From positions 1 through 55,677 of the forward strand of contig DVDV01000351.1 of NCBI GenBank assembly GCA_015296075.1: a DNA stretch of 55,677 nt, read 5' to 3'. The notes under the pieces were generated by a model, which saw only the letters and a program-made list of their open reading frames with translations, had not been told where the DNA came from and did not search any database. This stretch comes from Leptolyngbyaceae cyanobacterium M33_DOE_097. Its GTDB lineage: Bacteria; Cyanobacteriota; Cyanobacteriia; Leptolyngbyales; Leptolyngbyaceae. Made by a program: the position numbers and the translations under genes. This document shows positions 43,420-53,323 of the stretch, in pieces. Positions within the stretch are counted from its first letter, which is position 1, and each line of letters opens with the position of its first letter.

Positions 43420-44862
43420 TTAAGGAGTCGATTGTGACTGGAGACGCTTCATTTCATCTTCTAGCTCTTTGGGGGTAGCAGGCATCCAGTTATCGCCTCG
43501 CAGTCGTCGCAGCATCGCGATTGCCTCTTCCCGTGATTGGCCTGTATTGGCTTCGTAGCGTTTCCAAAAGTCGTTCCACCAGCCAGGTGGCTCTTTTTTG
43601 TCGCCATCATATTCGGTCGGTCTACCTGTTTCGCCATCTACAACCAGGCTGCCGACGTAATCGGCATCATCGTAAACGCGAGCAATTTGTTTGCGAATGT
43701 CTCGCATGTCAGTCTCGCCAATTTCGCCATTACTGGTCGCTTTGTAAAACTGCACCGTCACCCGCACTGGAAAGCGTGGATCGCGCTCAATTTCCAGGTT
43801 GTCAATCTCGGTAAATGGCCCCTCAACTTTGCCATGTCCGATGACCGCGTTTTCAATATCACTACTACGGGCTTCAAGCGTCATTGCTGCGGGGGCTGGA
43901 GCCGCCAGAAACGCATCATTCATGCTTCTGCCTGCGTTCTTTTGCTTGAGCGGCACCTGGATCAACAAAACCATGTTGAGTCCGGTTTCACCGGCGGCAT
44001 CTATGCCCGGCTCGATGGGAGTGCCTGGGGTGCCTGTTGACCCAGCTTGAAAATCACTGGCTCGCTGACCCGTGAGGCTGGCGCGATCGCCATTTTTGTT
44101 AAAGAACAACCGCTGTCCCCAGGTGCGTCCGGCTGCAAAGCCATCTCTGGTGTTATCGATAACGGTGACACTGGTGCCCTCGCGAGTGGCCAAAATTGTG
44201 AGAACTGCTGGGTCTTTTTGTACCGACTGGTAGTTAAAAATAACGGGGTTAAACTCTGCCTTGCCACCTTTAGGAATGGGTAAAAAACACGCTTGAGCAC
44301 TGACCAACGCGTGGGTGTCACGTTCTGCCAAAAGTGATTTTTGAGTCCCTTTCCACGATTGGGGGGTGTGCAGATATTTGCGAATGTCGCCCAAAAATTC
44401 TTTTAGAGAAACCCGTTGTAGACCCTTGCCTTTTTCATTGCCGACCAGCAGATAGAAGCGATCGAGGGGAATGTCTGCCGTCTTGTCAGAAAAGTTAGGA
44501 TGCCGAATCACGGGCATCAGGCTCAACTCATACTCCCGCGTTTTGGGATTCATCTGCTGCACTTGAATCGTCACGTCGCTGATGTTGGGGCCGACGCTGG
44601 ATCCTTTGTAACGGCCCGTATCTTCCCAGGTGATGTTAAGGATGTTTAAGTCTTGCCGTTGAGCCATTCTTTGGGCTTCGGGGTCGCTGACCATGCGCAC
44701 CGTCTTACGAATCACCGACTGATAGTTGTAATAGGTGACTAAATCACGTGGGTCAGGACTTTGGGCAGGTTTATTGGGCATCGCAGCTTGAGGCTTGGGA
44801 ACAGCAGAGGCAAGCAAAGGAATAGGCAAAATCGTCAACAGGGCAAGCAGCACAGTTCGCAT
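43420..44862 (-). CDS. Exported protein of unknown function
   Basis: 480 aa from the ATG at 44862, which has AGGAGA upstream; the frame extends to 44934 without support. A signal peptide (MRTVLLALLTILPIPLLASA) precedes a long, soluble, mixed domain with short recognisable blocks such as FNYQSVQKDPAVLTILATR, EGTSVTVIDN, GQRLFFNKNGDRASLTGQRA and VRVTVQFYKATSNGEI. The end is Trp-rich then basic (GWWNDFWKRYEANTG). I do not recognise a family. Location would be periplasm, lumen or outside. Confidence 0.8.
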   Translation of the reverse strand: MRTVLLALLTILPIPLLASAVPKPQAAMPNKPAQSPDPRDLVTYYNYQSVIRKTVRMVSDPEAQRMAQRQDLNILNITWEDTGRYKGSSVGPNISDVTIQVQQMNPKTREYELSLMPVIRHPNFSDKTADIPLDRFYLLVGNEKGKGLQRVSLKEFLGDIRKYLHTPQSWKGTQKSLLAERDTHALVSAQACFLPIPKGGKAEFNPVIFNYQSVQKDPAVLTILATREGTSVTVIDNTRDGFAAGRTWGQRLFFNKNGDRASLTGQRASDFQAGSTGTPGTPIEPGIDAAGETGLNMVLLIQVPLKQKNAGRSMNDAFLAAPAPAAMTLEARSSDIENAVIGHGKVEGPFTEIDNLEIERDPRFPVRVTVQFYKATSNGEIGETDMRDIRKQIARVYDDADYVGSLVVDGETGRPTEYDGDKKEPPGWWNDFWKRYEANTGQSREEAIAMLRRLRGDNWMPATPKELEDEMKRLQSQSTP

Positions 44863-44989
44863 AAAAATTTCTCCTAAACGGCACTCCGAAACACACACCC
44901 ATAGACACAAGCAAACCAATATTGCTCTGTTCAAGCTAACTTTTGAATCAGAACTACACCGTCAGGTTTCGGTTTCCGCAACGATCGCC

Positions 44990-45325
44990 CTAACTGTGCT
45001 GAAAATGCTTGCGAACGGTTTTTGTGTTGACCCAGATTAAAAAGGCGATCGCGCTCAGCGCATCAAGCAGCAAGGCTCCCTGCTCACGCCAGGAGTGTTC
45101 AAGCCAGCTAAATAGGTTAAGAAAAGCAAACAAATACAGCAGAATTAATATCCAACGGGCCCAGTTTTTTCCTTGCCAAAAGTACCAATACAAAACAGAG
45201 GTGAATAGCAGGATAAATTGCAAACCATTTCTATCAACCATTAATGAATAGTTGAGCAGAAAAATTGAAGTTAAATTCAAACTATAAAAAACAGCCGTTA
45301 TCTCAAAAAAATGTGGCGATTTCAT
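44990..45325 (-). CDS. Small integral membrane protein of unknown function
   Basis: 111 aa with AGGAG nine bases before the ATG. About four hydrophobic segments: 9-28, 36-50, 57-74 and 86-98, separated by short loops such as WQGKNWAR. Composition is aromatic-rich. Similar four-helix proteins are widespread and functionally unassigned. It lies upstream of the secreted-protein gene on the same strand with a 127-base gap. Confidence 0.65.
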   Translation of the reverse strand: MKSPHFFEITAVFYSLNLTSIFLLNYSLMVDRNGLQFILLFTSVLYWYFWQGKNWARWILILLYLFAFLNLFSWLEHSWREQGALLLDALSAIAFLIWVNTKTVRKHFQHS

Positions 45326-45601
45326 CGGCTATAGCTCCTGCAGACAAAGACTTTTGTTGGTAATACAAAATGAGTTTCAAAGTCGAAATTTGTTTGAGTT
45401 GTGAAGCGAAAGTATCGTCCCCAATCTAGATAGGAACACTCAAAAAAATAAACAAATTTGTTTGTAAATCAAAAGTCTTTCAGCGCTTAGTCAAGCTAAC
45501 GAAATAAGTTCGGTTTGCTATCAGCAAACATCGTTGTAAACCTGCCTAATCTACTGAATTCTGCCTTCCTTGCAGGATGGTCAAACGTGCGCTGTAAACT
45601 A

Positions 45602-46375
45602 CTAGGCTAAGATGCCGTGCAAAATGCTCTCTAACTGATCACTGGACTCCAGGTCAACGGCTTGCAACAGCCCTGATGAAACCAAATGCTTTGCCCGTTG
45701 CTCAGTAGAGTTACCCTCTAATGCGTTAGCAATAATATCTGCGGCTCGGCCACTCCTAGCAATCACAATGATCGATCGCCCTTCTTCAACACTTTCAGCT
45801 GCATCGATCCACGTGATTTCGCCACCATTAATCAAAACAGAGACAGAGGGGTTTTCTCCAGCTAAAACACTGGCAACATGGGCCAAACAGGGAGATTCAT
45901 CTCCCCAAGCGGAGCCAGGGGTTAAAACAAAGTGCGTATGGTTTGGCTCTAGCGGAGCCGCGATTTCTTGGGGGGCGGGTTGACCAGGAAAGATTGCCAC
46001 CCCATAGGGTAAAACACCAACCAGCGGAAAACTTGCTCCAGACTCCGCACGCGCCATGCCCATCATTCGCATTACGCCTGCGTCGGTTCCACCATCTACC
46101 ACATAGGCACCGATACGTTCGGCGAGTGGGGCGAGAACAGTTGTAAATAGCGATCGCACCCGTTCAAAGTCTGCTTGGCTCAGTTGACTTGCACCCCCAA
46201 CTACGACCAGCACTGGTCGCGTATGGGTTAAACCAATGCGGCTTAAAACAACCTTTAAGTCAGAGTCATGACGAATTTTGACTGCTTCGGCAACAGCCTG
46301 GCTGGGAAATTGAACTTGGAAGGGTTGCTCTGTTGAATACGTCACAGGACGCACTAGGGTAGATCGGAAACTCAT
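45602..46375 (-). CDS. SLOG-superfamily (LSDAT_prok/TRPM-like) protein
   Basis: 257 aa. After a roughly 50-residue lead comes a Rossmann-like core: PVLVVVGGASQLS, then AYVVDGGTDAGVMRMMGMAR, FPLVGVLPYGVA, PNHTHFVLTPGSAWGDESP and SVSVLINGGEITW. This is the pattern of the SLOG fold related to the ligand-binding region of TRPM channels, thought to bind nucleotide-derived molecules. In bacteria such domains can sit in stress or conflict systems, but here no effector gene is fused. The next gene upstream on the same strand, 85 bases away, is an alpha/beta hydrolase. Confidence 0.82.
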   Translation of the reverse strand: MSFRSTLVRPVTYSTEQPFQVQFPSQAVAEAVKIRHDSDLKVVLSRIGLTHTRPVLVVVGGASQLSQADFERVRSLFTTVLAPLAERIGAYVVDGGTDAGVMRMMGMARAESGASFPLVGVLPYGVAIFPGQPAPQEIAAPLEPNHTHFVLTPGSAWGDESPCLAHVASVLAGENPSVSVLINGGEITWIDAAESVEEGRSIIVIARSGRAADIIANALEGNSTEQRAKHLVSSGLLQAVDLESSDQLESILHGILA

Positions 46376-46460
46376 TATGGTCTATCCATAGAAAGTTAGA
46401 CCTAGAGTTCCCAAAAAATATGGTGCTTTCGCAAGAATTCACGCAAACAAAAAACTCAGC

Positions 46461-47390
46461 CTACTTTTGCGACAAGTATTTACCTAGAAAAGGCAGAATG
46501 CCTTCGGCTAGTTTGTCGGGATACTCTTCATGAAGTCCTAATGAACCTGGCATCCGATAGACTTGCACCCCTGAAAAATGAGCCACAACTTCAACTTCTG
46601 CTCGTGACTTGGGAGGCATCTCTTCCCCAATCACCATCATGGTTGGCACAGATAGTGGCTGAAACCAACTTAACCACTCTTCCGAATCATGCGTGACGTC
46701 GAGATTACCAGTCACAAAAGCGGCTGAGGCAAACCGTGCGCCCCGTCGTCGAGTTGTTCGCGATTTTTGTCGAATGAGTGCCCGCGTCACATGCTTAGGG
46801 TTGGCATACACATGCCGACGATACATCAACCGCAGAAACGGAGGCAGCGTATTCAAAAAATAGAGCAGTTGCCCTAAGACAGGGAAACCAATGACTTTGC
46901 GTAAAAAGTTATAAAACCACCGATTTTCACCAAAAGCGGTGGGTAAAGGCCCACGCCACGTTGGTGCTGTCAACACAATCCACGACCAGGGAACAGGTTT
47001 GCGCTGGGCTAACTCCATCACGTAACCAGCGGCATGCCCAGCCGCGATGACGACAACAGGATCTGAAAACGTGCTGGTGACAAAGGCTTTGAGTAAGCCT
47101 CGATAAACAGCTGGGGTGTAAGCGATCGCGGGTCGAGAGGACTGCCCAAAACCTGGCCAATCCAACACAAATACCTGATAGTTTTGCGCCAGGATATGGA
47201 CTAATTCAGCCATTTCTAGGCGTGTAGAGACAGAGCTGAGCGCAGGCAAAAGCAGAATTGGTTGCCCCTCACCAACGACCTCATACACGACTGAAACGGG
47301 TTTATTCTTCCAACTCCAGCGAAATTCCCGCACATCACCCCCCAGCATGGTAGGTAAATCAGATGTTTGGGTAGATGCATTTAAGACCAT
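46461..47390 (-). CDS. Alpha/beta-hydrolase fold protein with an altered nucleophile elbow
   Basis: 309 aa. The fold is clear: oxyanion-side ILLLPALSSVSTR, DWPGFGQSSRP (77-87), a nucleophile-elbow region VVVIAAGHAAGYVMELA and a late His in LGLHEEYPDK. At the elbow the canonical Gly-x-Ser-x-Gly reads Gly-His-Ala-Ala-Gly (118-122): the catalytic Ser is Ala120. It may therefore be a non-hydrolytic or binding protein, unless another residue serves. It lies 85 bases upstream of the SLOG gene on the same strand. Confidence 0.85.
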   Translation of the reverse strand: MVLNASTQTSDLPTMLGGDVREFRWSWKNKPVSVVYEVVGEGQPILLLPALSSVSTRLEMAELVHILAQNYQVFVLDWPGFGQSSRPAIAYTPAVYRGLLKAFVTSTFSDPVVVIAAGHAAGYVMELAQRKPVPWSWIVLTAPTWRGPLPTAFGENRWFYNFLRKVIGFPVLGQLLYFLNTLPPFLRLMYRRHVYANPKHVTRALIRQKSRTTRRRGARFASAAFVTGNLDVTHDSEEWLSWFQPLSVPTMMVIGEEMPPKSRAEVEVVAHFSGVQVYRMPGSLGLHEEYPDKLAEGILPFLGKYLSQK

Positions 47391-48093
47391 CCCGACACGT
47401 CTTTCCTGGAAACACTGTGATTATTTTGAAGATACTTGAGTGAACAAGCAAGCGTAGGATAGCTCATATCGGTAATTTTGAGTCATCAAAAACAAATACA
47501 TTGCAACGTCTGTTGATGAAAAATTGAGTCTGCTGAGGTGCTTGAAATCGCGCGATCGCCGACCATCCAGCAGCATGAGGACAGGTGAGAGCAGGTAAAC
47601 AGCGCAGAACTCAGAAAACGGGGGCGATCGAAAAATCTTTCAAAACTGGATCCATGGGAACTGGCTCTGGCGAAAGCAACTCCGTCATTCATACATACAG
47701 CAAGTTAAATCTAAACATTTCTTGATAGAAGTGAAACCTTCTTAGGAAAGAGTGATGCGTCCCCTTTCTGGTGCGACTTGTCGCAAGTTTGAGGCTTGCA
47801 TAACCAGCCGATTAAGCCGCCAAAACTGAGGAGAAATATTACAAACTATTACGGAGATTTCGGGAGGGTGAACTGGATGCCGCAAAATGTTTTCGGAAGG
47901 TAACCGAGTCTGAAGCTTCTGTATTATCTGCTATCAGGGTTTTCACCTGGTGTAGTACGCTGAGTCACAGTTTTGCAGGAGTTGTTAGTGTCCAGGCTTT
48001 CGAGCTTGGAAGCTTACGAAGCAGGCTTGGAAACCAAAAAAGGGAACTCCCATTTAAACACAATCGGTTACATTCTTCTGGAGGAATCCATCG
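47391..48093. other. Long region upstream of apcA, no gene supported
   Basis: 703 bases. Small frames at 47486-47692 (minus) and 47973-48158 (plus, overlapping apcA) lack support. The apcA promoter must lie here; TATTAT at 47922-47927 is one possible -10 box but no good -35 accompanies it. ApcE, which precedes apcA in many cyanobacteria, is absent. Confidence 0.45.
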
Positions 48094-48582
48094 ATGAGTA
48101 TTGTCACGAAGTCAATCGTGAATGCAGATGCCGAAGCTCGTTACCTGAGCCCCGGTGAACTGGATCGGATCAAGGGCTTTGTCACTTCTGGTGAAAAGCG
48201 TCTGCGGATTGCTCAAACTCTGAGCGAGTCTCGTGAGCGCATCGTTAAGCAAGCTGGCGATCAACTGTTCCAAAAGCGCCCTGATGTTGTTTCTCCTGGT
48301 GGAAACGCTTACGGTGAAGAAATGACCGCAACCTGCTTGCGTGACCTCGATTACTACCTGCGCCTTGTCACCTACGGAATCGTTGCAGGTGATGTTACTC
48401 CTATCGAAGAGATCGGGATTGTTGGCGTTCGTGAGATGTACACCTCTTTGGGTACTCCCATCTCTGGTGTGGTTGAAGGCGTTCGCGCAATGAAGAACGT
48501 TGCTGCTTCCCTGCTGTCTGCTGAAGACGCTTCTGAAGCTGGTTCCTACTTTGATTACATCATCGGCGCAATGGGTCAGTAA
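48094..48582 (+). CDS. apcA: Allophycocyanin alpha subunit (ApcA)
   Basis: 162 aa phycobiliprotein; heterodimerises with ApcB and stacks as trimers in the phycobilisome core, passing energy to the terminal emitters. The phycocyanobilin attachment is Cys81 in [12 protein letters not shown], and [15 protein letters not shown] is typical of the alpha chain. GGAGGA lies before the ATG. It leads the apcA-apcB-apcC cluster. Length is the family norm. Confidence 0.97.
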   Translation: MSIVTKSIVNADAEARYLSPGELDRIKGFVTSGEKRLRIAQTLSESRERIVKQAGDQLFQKRPDVVSPGGNAYGEEMTATCLRDLDYYLRLVTYGIVAGDVTPIEEIGIVGVREMYTSLGTPISGVVEGVRAMKNVAASLLSAEDASEAGSYFDYIIGAMGQ

Positions 48583-48648
48583 GACTCCGCCCCGTTCTGT
48601 ACACAACCAAGCACTTTGTAGGCAACATAATTTAAGGAATTTTCGACC

Positions 48649-49134
48649 ATGCAAGACGCAATTACCGCTGTCATCAATTCCTCCGACGTTCAAGGTAAGT
48701 ATTTGGATACTGCCTCTTTGGAGAAACTGAAGGCTTACTTTAGCACTGGGGAACTGCGCGTTCGTGCGGCTACCACTATCTCTGCTAACGCTGCTCAAAT
48801 CGTTAAGGAAGCAGTTGCTAAGTCCTTGTTGTACTCGGATATCACCCGTCCCGGTGGTAACATGTACACCACTCGTCGCTATGCTGCTTGCATCCGCGAC
48901 CTCGACTACTACCTCCGCTATGCTACCTATGCAATGCTGGCTGGCGATCCTTCCATTCTCGACGAGCGCGTGCTGAACGGCTTGAAAGAGACCTACAACT
49001 CCTTGGGTGTGCCCATCTCTGCAACTGTGCAAGCAATCCAAGCAATGAAAGAAGTAACCGCTAGCCTTGTTGGTGCTGACGCTGGCAAGGAAATGGGTGT
49101 TTACTTCGACTACATCAGCTCTGGCTTGAGCTAA
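48649..49134 (+). CDS. apcB: Allophycocyanin beta subunit (ApcB)
   Basis: 161 aa. [20 protein letters not shown] is the standard ApcB start. Asn71 (PGGNMY), methylated in known proteins, and the chromophore Cys81 ([13 protein letters not shown]) are present. It begins 66 bases after apcA with AAGGAA upstream. It pairs with ApcA in the core trimers. Confidence 0.97.
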   Translation: MQDAITAVINSSDVQGKYLDTASLEKLKAYFSTGELRVRAATTISANAAQIVKEAVAKSLLYSDITRPGGNMYTTRRYAACIRDLDYYLRYATYAMLAGDPSILDERVLNGLKETYNSLGVPISATVQAIQAMKEVTASLVGADAGKEMGVYFDYISSGLS

Positions 49135-49305
49135 GTTGTCATAGGTCACAGCTCAGTTGATTACACCTGACAGATGACCACTCGGTGAGGTTCGGAAGTT
49201 GGGAGTGAGTGCTAGCCCATCGGAGACTATTCGATAAGTTTGGTTTCATTGGTCTAGTGTTGACTCTTAGCTTCCGACCTTGCGTATAAAGAGTTAAGAA
49301 GCAGA

Positions 49306-49352
49306 AATTAAAAATTAGAAACAAGTGCAAAGAAGCTTTTTAATTTTTAATT
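49306..49352 (+). repeat. AT-rich inverted repeat in the apcB-apcC spacer
   Basis: AATTAAAAATTA (49306-49317) and TAATTTTTAATT (49341-49352) are perfect inverses 23 bases apart, followed by more AATTTTTAATT-like units. The resulting hairpin lies in the 291-base spacer before apcC and could stabilise the 3' end of apcAB mRNA or reduce read-through to apcC (inference). Confidence 0.5.
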
Positions 49353-49425
49353 TTGCATTTTTAATTCTTCAGCGGAATTTCCCCCGTTAAATCTACGATT
49401 TCACTATCCACCAGGAGAGAATTCC

Positions 49426-49629
49426 ATGCGGATGTTTAAGATCACGGCATGCGTTCCTAGTCAGACTCGCATCCGGACGCAGCGCGAACTTCAAAACACC
49501 TATTTTACGAAGCTGGTTCCCTACGAGAACTGGTTCAAAGAGCAGCAACGCATTCAAAAAATGGGCGGCAAAATTGTCAAGGTTGAATTGGCAACTGGTA
49601 GACAAGGTGCCAATACAGGTTTGGCGTAA
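49426..49629 (+). CDS. apcC: Phycobilisome core small linker ApcC (Lc 7.8)
   Basis: 67 aa, the CpcD-like linker that caps and stabilises allophycocyanin trimers in the core. MRMFKITACVPSQTRIRTQR, then ELQNTYFTKLVPYENWF and GGKIVKVELATG, are diagnostic. GGAGA precedes the ATG. It lies 291 bases after apcB and is followed by a strong terminator. Confidence 0.96.
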   Translation: MRMFKITACVPSQTRIRTQRELQNTYFTKLVPYENWFKEQQRIQKMGGKIVKVELATGRQGANTGLA

Positions 49630-49668
49630 CCTGTCGCAACTTGCGTTGAGTCAGCAAATTGCACTTAG

Positions 49669-49692
49669 AAAGAGGTCAGACGACCTCTTTTT
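49669..49692 (+). terminator. Terminator of the apcABC cluster
   Basis: AAAGAGGTC (49669-49677) and GACCTCTTT (49682-49690) form a 9-bp stem with a 4-base loop AGAC, running into a T5 stretch. It lies 40 bases after the apcC stop. Confidence 0.88.
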
Positions 49693-49875
49693 ATGCTTTA
49701 AAGGCGAGTCTAGTTTGAAGGCGTTGGAGCGGTTTTTGCAATTTTGTTAAGTCTTGCCCTTATTTCCCGCTACCTTCTCTCAAATTTAGGAAAAGGGGTG
49801 TTTTAACCCTCTGGGTGTGAGCGGTTGTTTTTAAGCTGGGCAGACTACAAATGCAGGTTTTGAGGTGATTATTTC

Positions 49876-50601
49876 GTGCAGCCAGTCTGGGTTAAGCCAC
49901 CCCAAATACTCAACATTTCGCAGCGCACTTTGCATCTCTGGCGGGTCAATTTAGCGATCGCCCCCGATGACCTGGCGCACTTATCAACCCTACTTTCAGA
50001 TGAAGAGGCTCAACGCGCCCAACGCTTTCGATTTGATCGCGATCGCCACCGCTTCATTGCAGCCCGTGGGACACTCCGCCAACTGTTGAGCCATTATTTG
50101 CAGAGTTCTGCAACGCAGATCCAATTTGCGTATGGGGCGCATGGTAAACCTGAAGTTGCCTACCCCAAAACAGATTTAACGTTTAACCTGGCTCACTCGC
50201 AAAACACAATGGTTTGTGCGGTTACTCAGCAACATCGGGTTGGGGTTGACCTGGAATTTTTGCGCGAGACGAGTGACATTCTGGATTTGGCGCGACGGTT
50301 TTTTCAACCAGCGGAGTTTGCCGCGATCTCCCAATTGGATGAAACGGAACAACAACAGACGTTTTTTCGACTGTGGACAGCCAAGGAAGCAGTTTTAAAA
50401 GCTCTTGGGAGTGGCTTGGCAGGCTTAGCCGGGGTAGAGTTTCGCTGGGTCGGTGATCAGCTCGAACTAACCCGCTTGGAGCAAGAAACCGTTGCACCGT
50501 CAAAATGGTTGATTCAAGGATTCACGCTGCCAGAGGGGATGGGGGCGATCGCCTGTGAGCAAAACGACCTGGATGTAGATTGCTTTGAGTGGGGGCAGTA
50601 G
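49876..50601 (+). CDS. Sfp/HetI-type 4'-phosphopantetheinyl transferase
   Basis: 241 aa from a GTG at 49876 preceded by GAGGTGA. It loads carrier proteins with phosphopantetheine from CoA. The magnesium-binding motif GVDLE (123-127) and the second motif FRLWTAKEAVLKA (164-176) are intact; KPEVAYPK and FNLAHSQN lie before them. In cyanobacteria such an enzyme can serve fatty-acid ACP as well as any PKS/NRPS. No carrier-protein gene is adjacent. Confidence 0.92.
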   Translation: MQPVWVKPPQILNISQRTLHLWRVNLAIAPDDLAHLSTLLSDEEAQRAQRFRFDRDRHRFIAARGTLRQLLSHYLQSSATQIQFAYGAHGKPEVAYPKTDLTFNLAHSQNTMVCAVTQQHRVGVDLEFLRETSDILDLARRFFQPAEFAAISQLDETEQQQTFFRLWTAKEAVLKALGSGLAGLAGVEFRWVGDQLELTRLEQETVAPSKWLIQGFTLPEGMGAIACEQNDLDVDCFEWGQ

Positions 50602-50883
50602 CCGTGAGATCACAATCCACCTTCATATCGAACGCGCAGTAGAGGTCTGCCAAGCCAACTTTGCCAGGTAGAGAAAACGAATGACGAATGGCTCAGTCAT
50701 TATCGACCCTGCAAAATTCTTTTGGTGAACTACTAGAGAACCGTGGAAAAACGTTTAGCAACAATACTGCGATCGGGCTGTAACTGCGGCTGCTCCAACG
50801 GACCTGCAAAGCTTAACCATCCACCGATTTAGGAAATTTAGAAGGATGGCAATCAGCCTATCAGCCTACTTCTTGTGGCTCTA

Positions 50884-50899
50884 GTTCGGTAAGCCGTAC
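50884..50899 (+). promoter_or_regulatory. K-box upstream of groESL
   Basis: GTTCGG-TAAG-CCGTAC matches the cyanobacterial groE regulatory element GTTCGG-NNAN-CCNNAC exactly. In other cyanobacteria it has been linked to light- and heat-responsive transcription independent of HrcA. It lies 11 bases before the predicted -35 box. Confidence 0.85.
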
Positions 50900-50910
50900 A
50901 GAGAAAAAAG

Positions 50911-50939
50911 TTGCGAAGTGATCCCTTGTTGGCTAAATT
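50911..50939 (+). promoter_or_regulatory. Predicted groE promoter
   Basis: TTGCGA (50911-50916), 17-base spacer, TAAATT (50934-50939), the -10 box overlapping the first bases of CIRCE. The transcript start is expected near 50946, inside the operator. Confidence 0.7.
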
Positions 50940-50964
50940 AGCACTCAGGAGGGGAGAGTGCTAA
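50938..50964 (+). promoter_or_regulatory. CIRCE operator (HrcA site) of groESL
   Basis: TTAGCACTC-N9-GAGTGCTAA, a perfect consensus CIRCE. HrcA bound here would block the -10 box and transcript start. The rest of 50602-51030 holds no gene. Confidence 0.97.
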
Positions 50965-51030
50965 TCTCTACTCCAAGGTTTTGACCCTAACCTCTTCGTA
51001 CACATCCACTCATAGGGAGAGATCCAAACT

Positions 51031-51342
51031 ATGGCAGCCGTAACTTTAAGTGTTGCAAACGTGAAGCCCCTGGGCGATCGCGTTTTCGTTAAGGTGAGTG
51101 CCTCTGAAGAAAAGACCGCTGGTGGTATTTTGCTACCTGACACAGCAAAAGAAAAGCCCCAAGTCGGCGAAATCGTTGCTGTTGGCCCTGGTAAGCGTAA
51201 CGATGACGGTTCTCGTCAAGAGATCGATATCAAAATTGGTGACAAAGTTCTGTATTCCAAGTATGCAGGCACTGACATCAAGATCGGTACTGATGAGTTT
51301 GTTCTGCTTTCCGAAAAGGACATTCTCGCCGTTGTGAGCTAG
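51031..51342 (+). CDS. groES: Co-chaperonin GroES
   Basis: 103 aa. The mobile loop [19 protein letters not shown], the family signature near [12 protein letters not shown], and [14 protein letters not shown] are present. The heptameric lid closes the GroEL cage during ATP-driven folding. GGGAGA precedes the ATG. It is followed by groEL1 after 120 bases, and the operon is controlled by K-box and CIRCE. Confidence 0.98.
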   Translation: MAAVTLSVANVKPLGDRVFVKVSASEEKTAGGILLPDTAKEKPQVGEIVAVGPGKRNDDGSRQEIDIKIGDKVLYSKYAGTDIKIGTDEFVLLSEKDILAVVS

Positions 51343-51408
51343 TCATCTTCCCACAATTGTGTGCCATTCGTTAGGGGCATGAGCTTGCAACTGGCGTTTG
51401 GCAAATGA

Positions 51409-53100
<1,692 letters not shown>

Positions 53101-53109
53101 TCTTGCGAT

Positions 53110-53133
53110 CAGGGGGTTCGTTGGAACCTCCTG
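53110..53133 (+). other. Hairpin in the groEL 3' region
   Basis: Ten base pairs (53110-53119 with 53124-53133, one G-U) around GTTG lie 10 bases after the groEL1 stop, before the main terminator. It may protect the mRNA 3' end. Confidence 0.5.
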
Positions 53134-53150
53134 CATAACCTAAAGGATTG

Positions 53151-53182
53151 GCGATCGCTCGTAAAGCAGCGATCGCTTTTTT
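53151..53182 (+). terminator. groESL terminator made of two HIP1 copies
   Basis: GCGATCGCT (53151-53159) pairs with AGCGATCGC (53168-53176), followed by TTTTTT (53177-53182). Each arm contains a complete HIP1 octamer, which is itself palindromic. Confidence 0.85.
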
Positions 53183-53323
53183 GTCGCTAATTGCAAATTC
53201 TATCTGGATTGTAAAATCATGAATCATATAGAACTGCAATATTTCTTCTGCTGTTGGGGTTAGGTTAAACTTGCAAGCTGATAGAGCAGATGCTTATCTA
53301 CCCCCCATCTACCCCCGCGATCG

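Noticed and set aside
45602-47390. SLOG plus hydrolase as an antiphage (CBASS/Thoeris-like) operon
   Set aside because: There is no nucleotide cyclase, TIR, nuclease or pore-forming effector nearby; the evidence is only a SLOG fold and adjacency.
48112-49149. 345-codon minus frame opposite apcA-apcB
   Set aside because: Antisense shadow of two highly expressed genes with strong codon bias; no independent signal.
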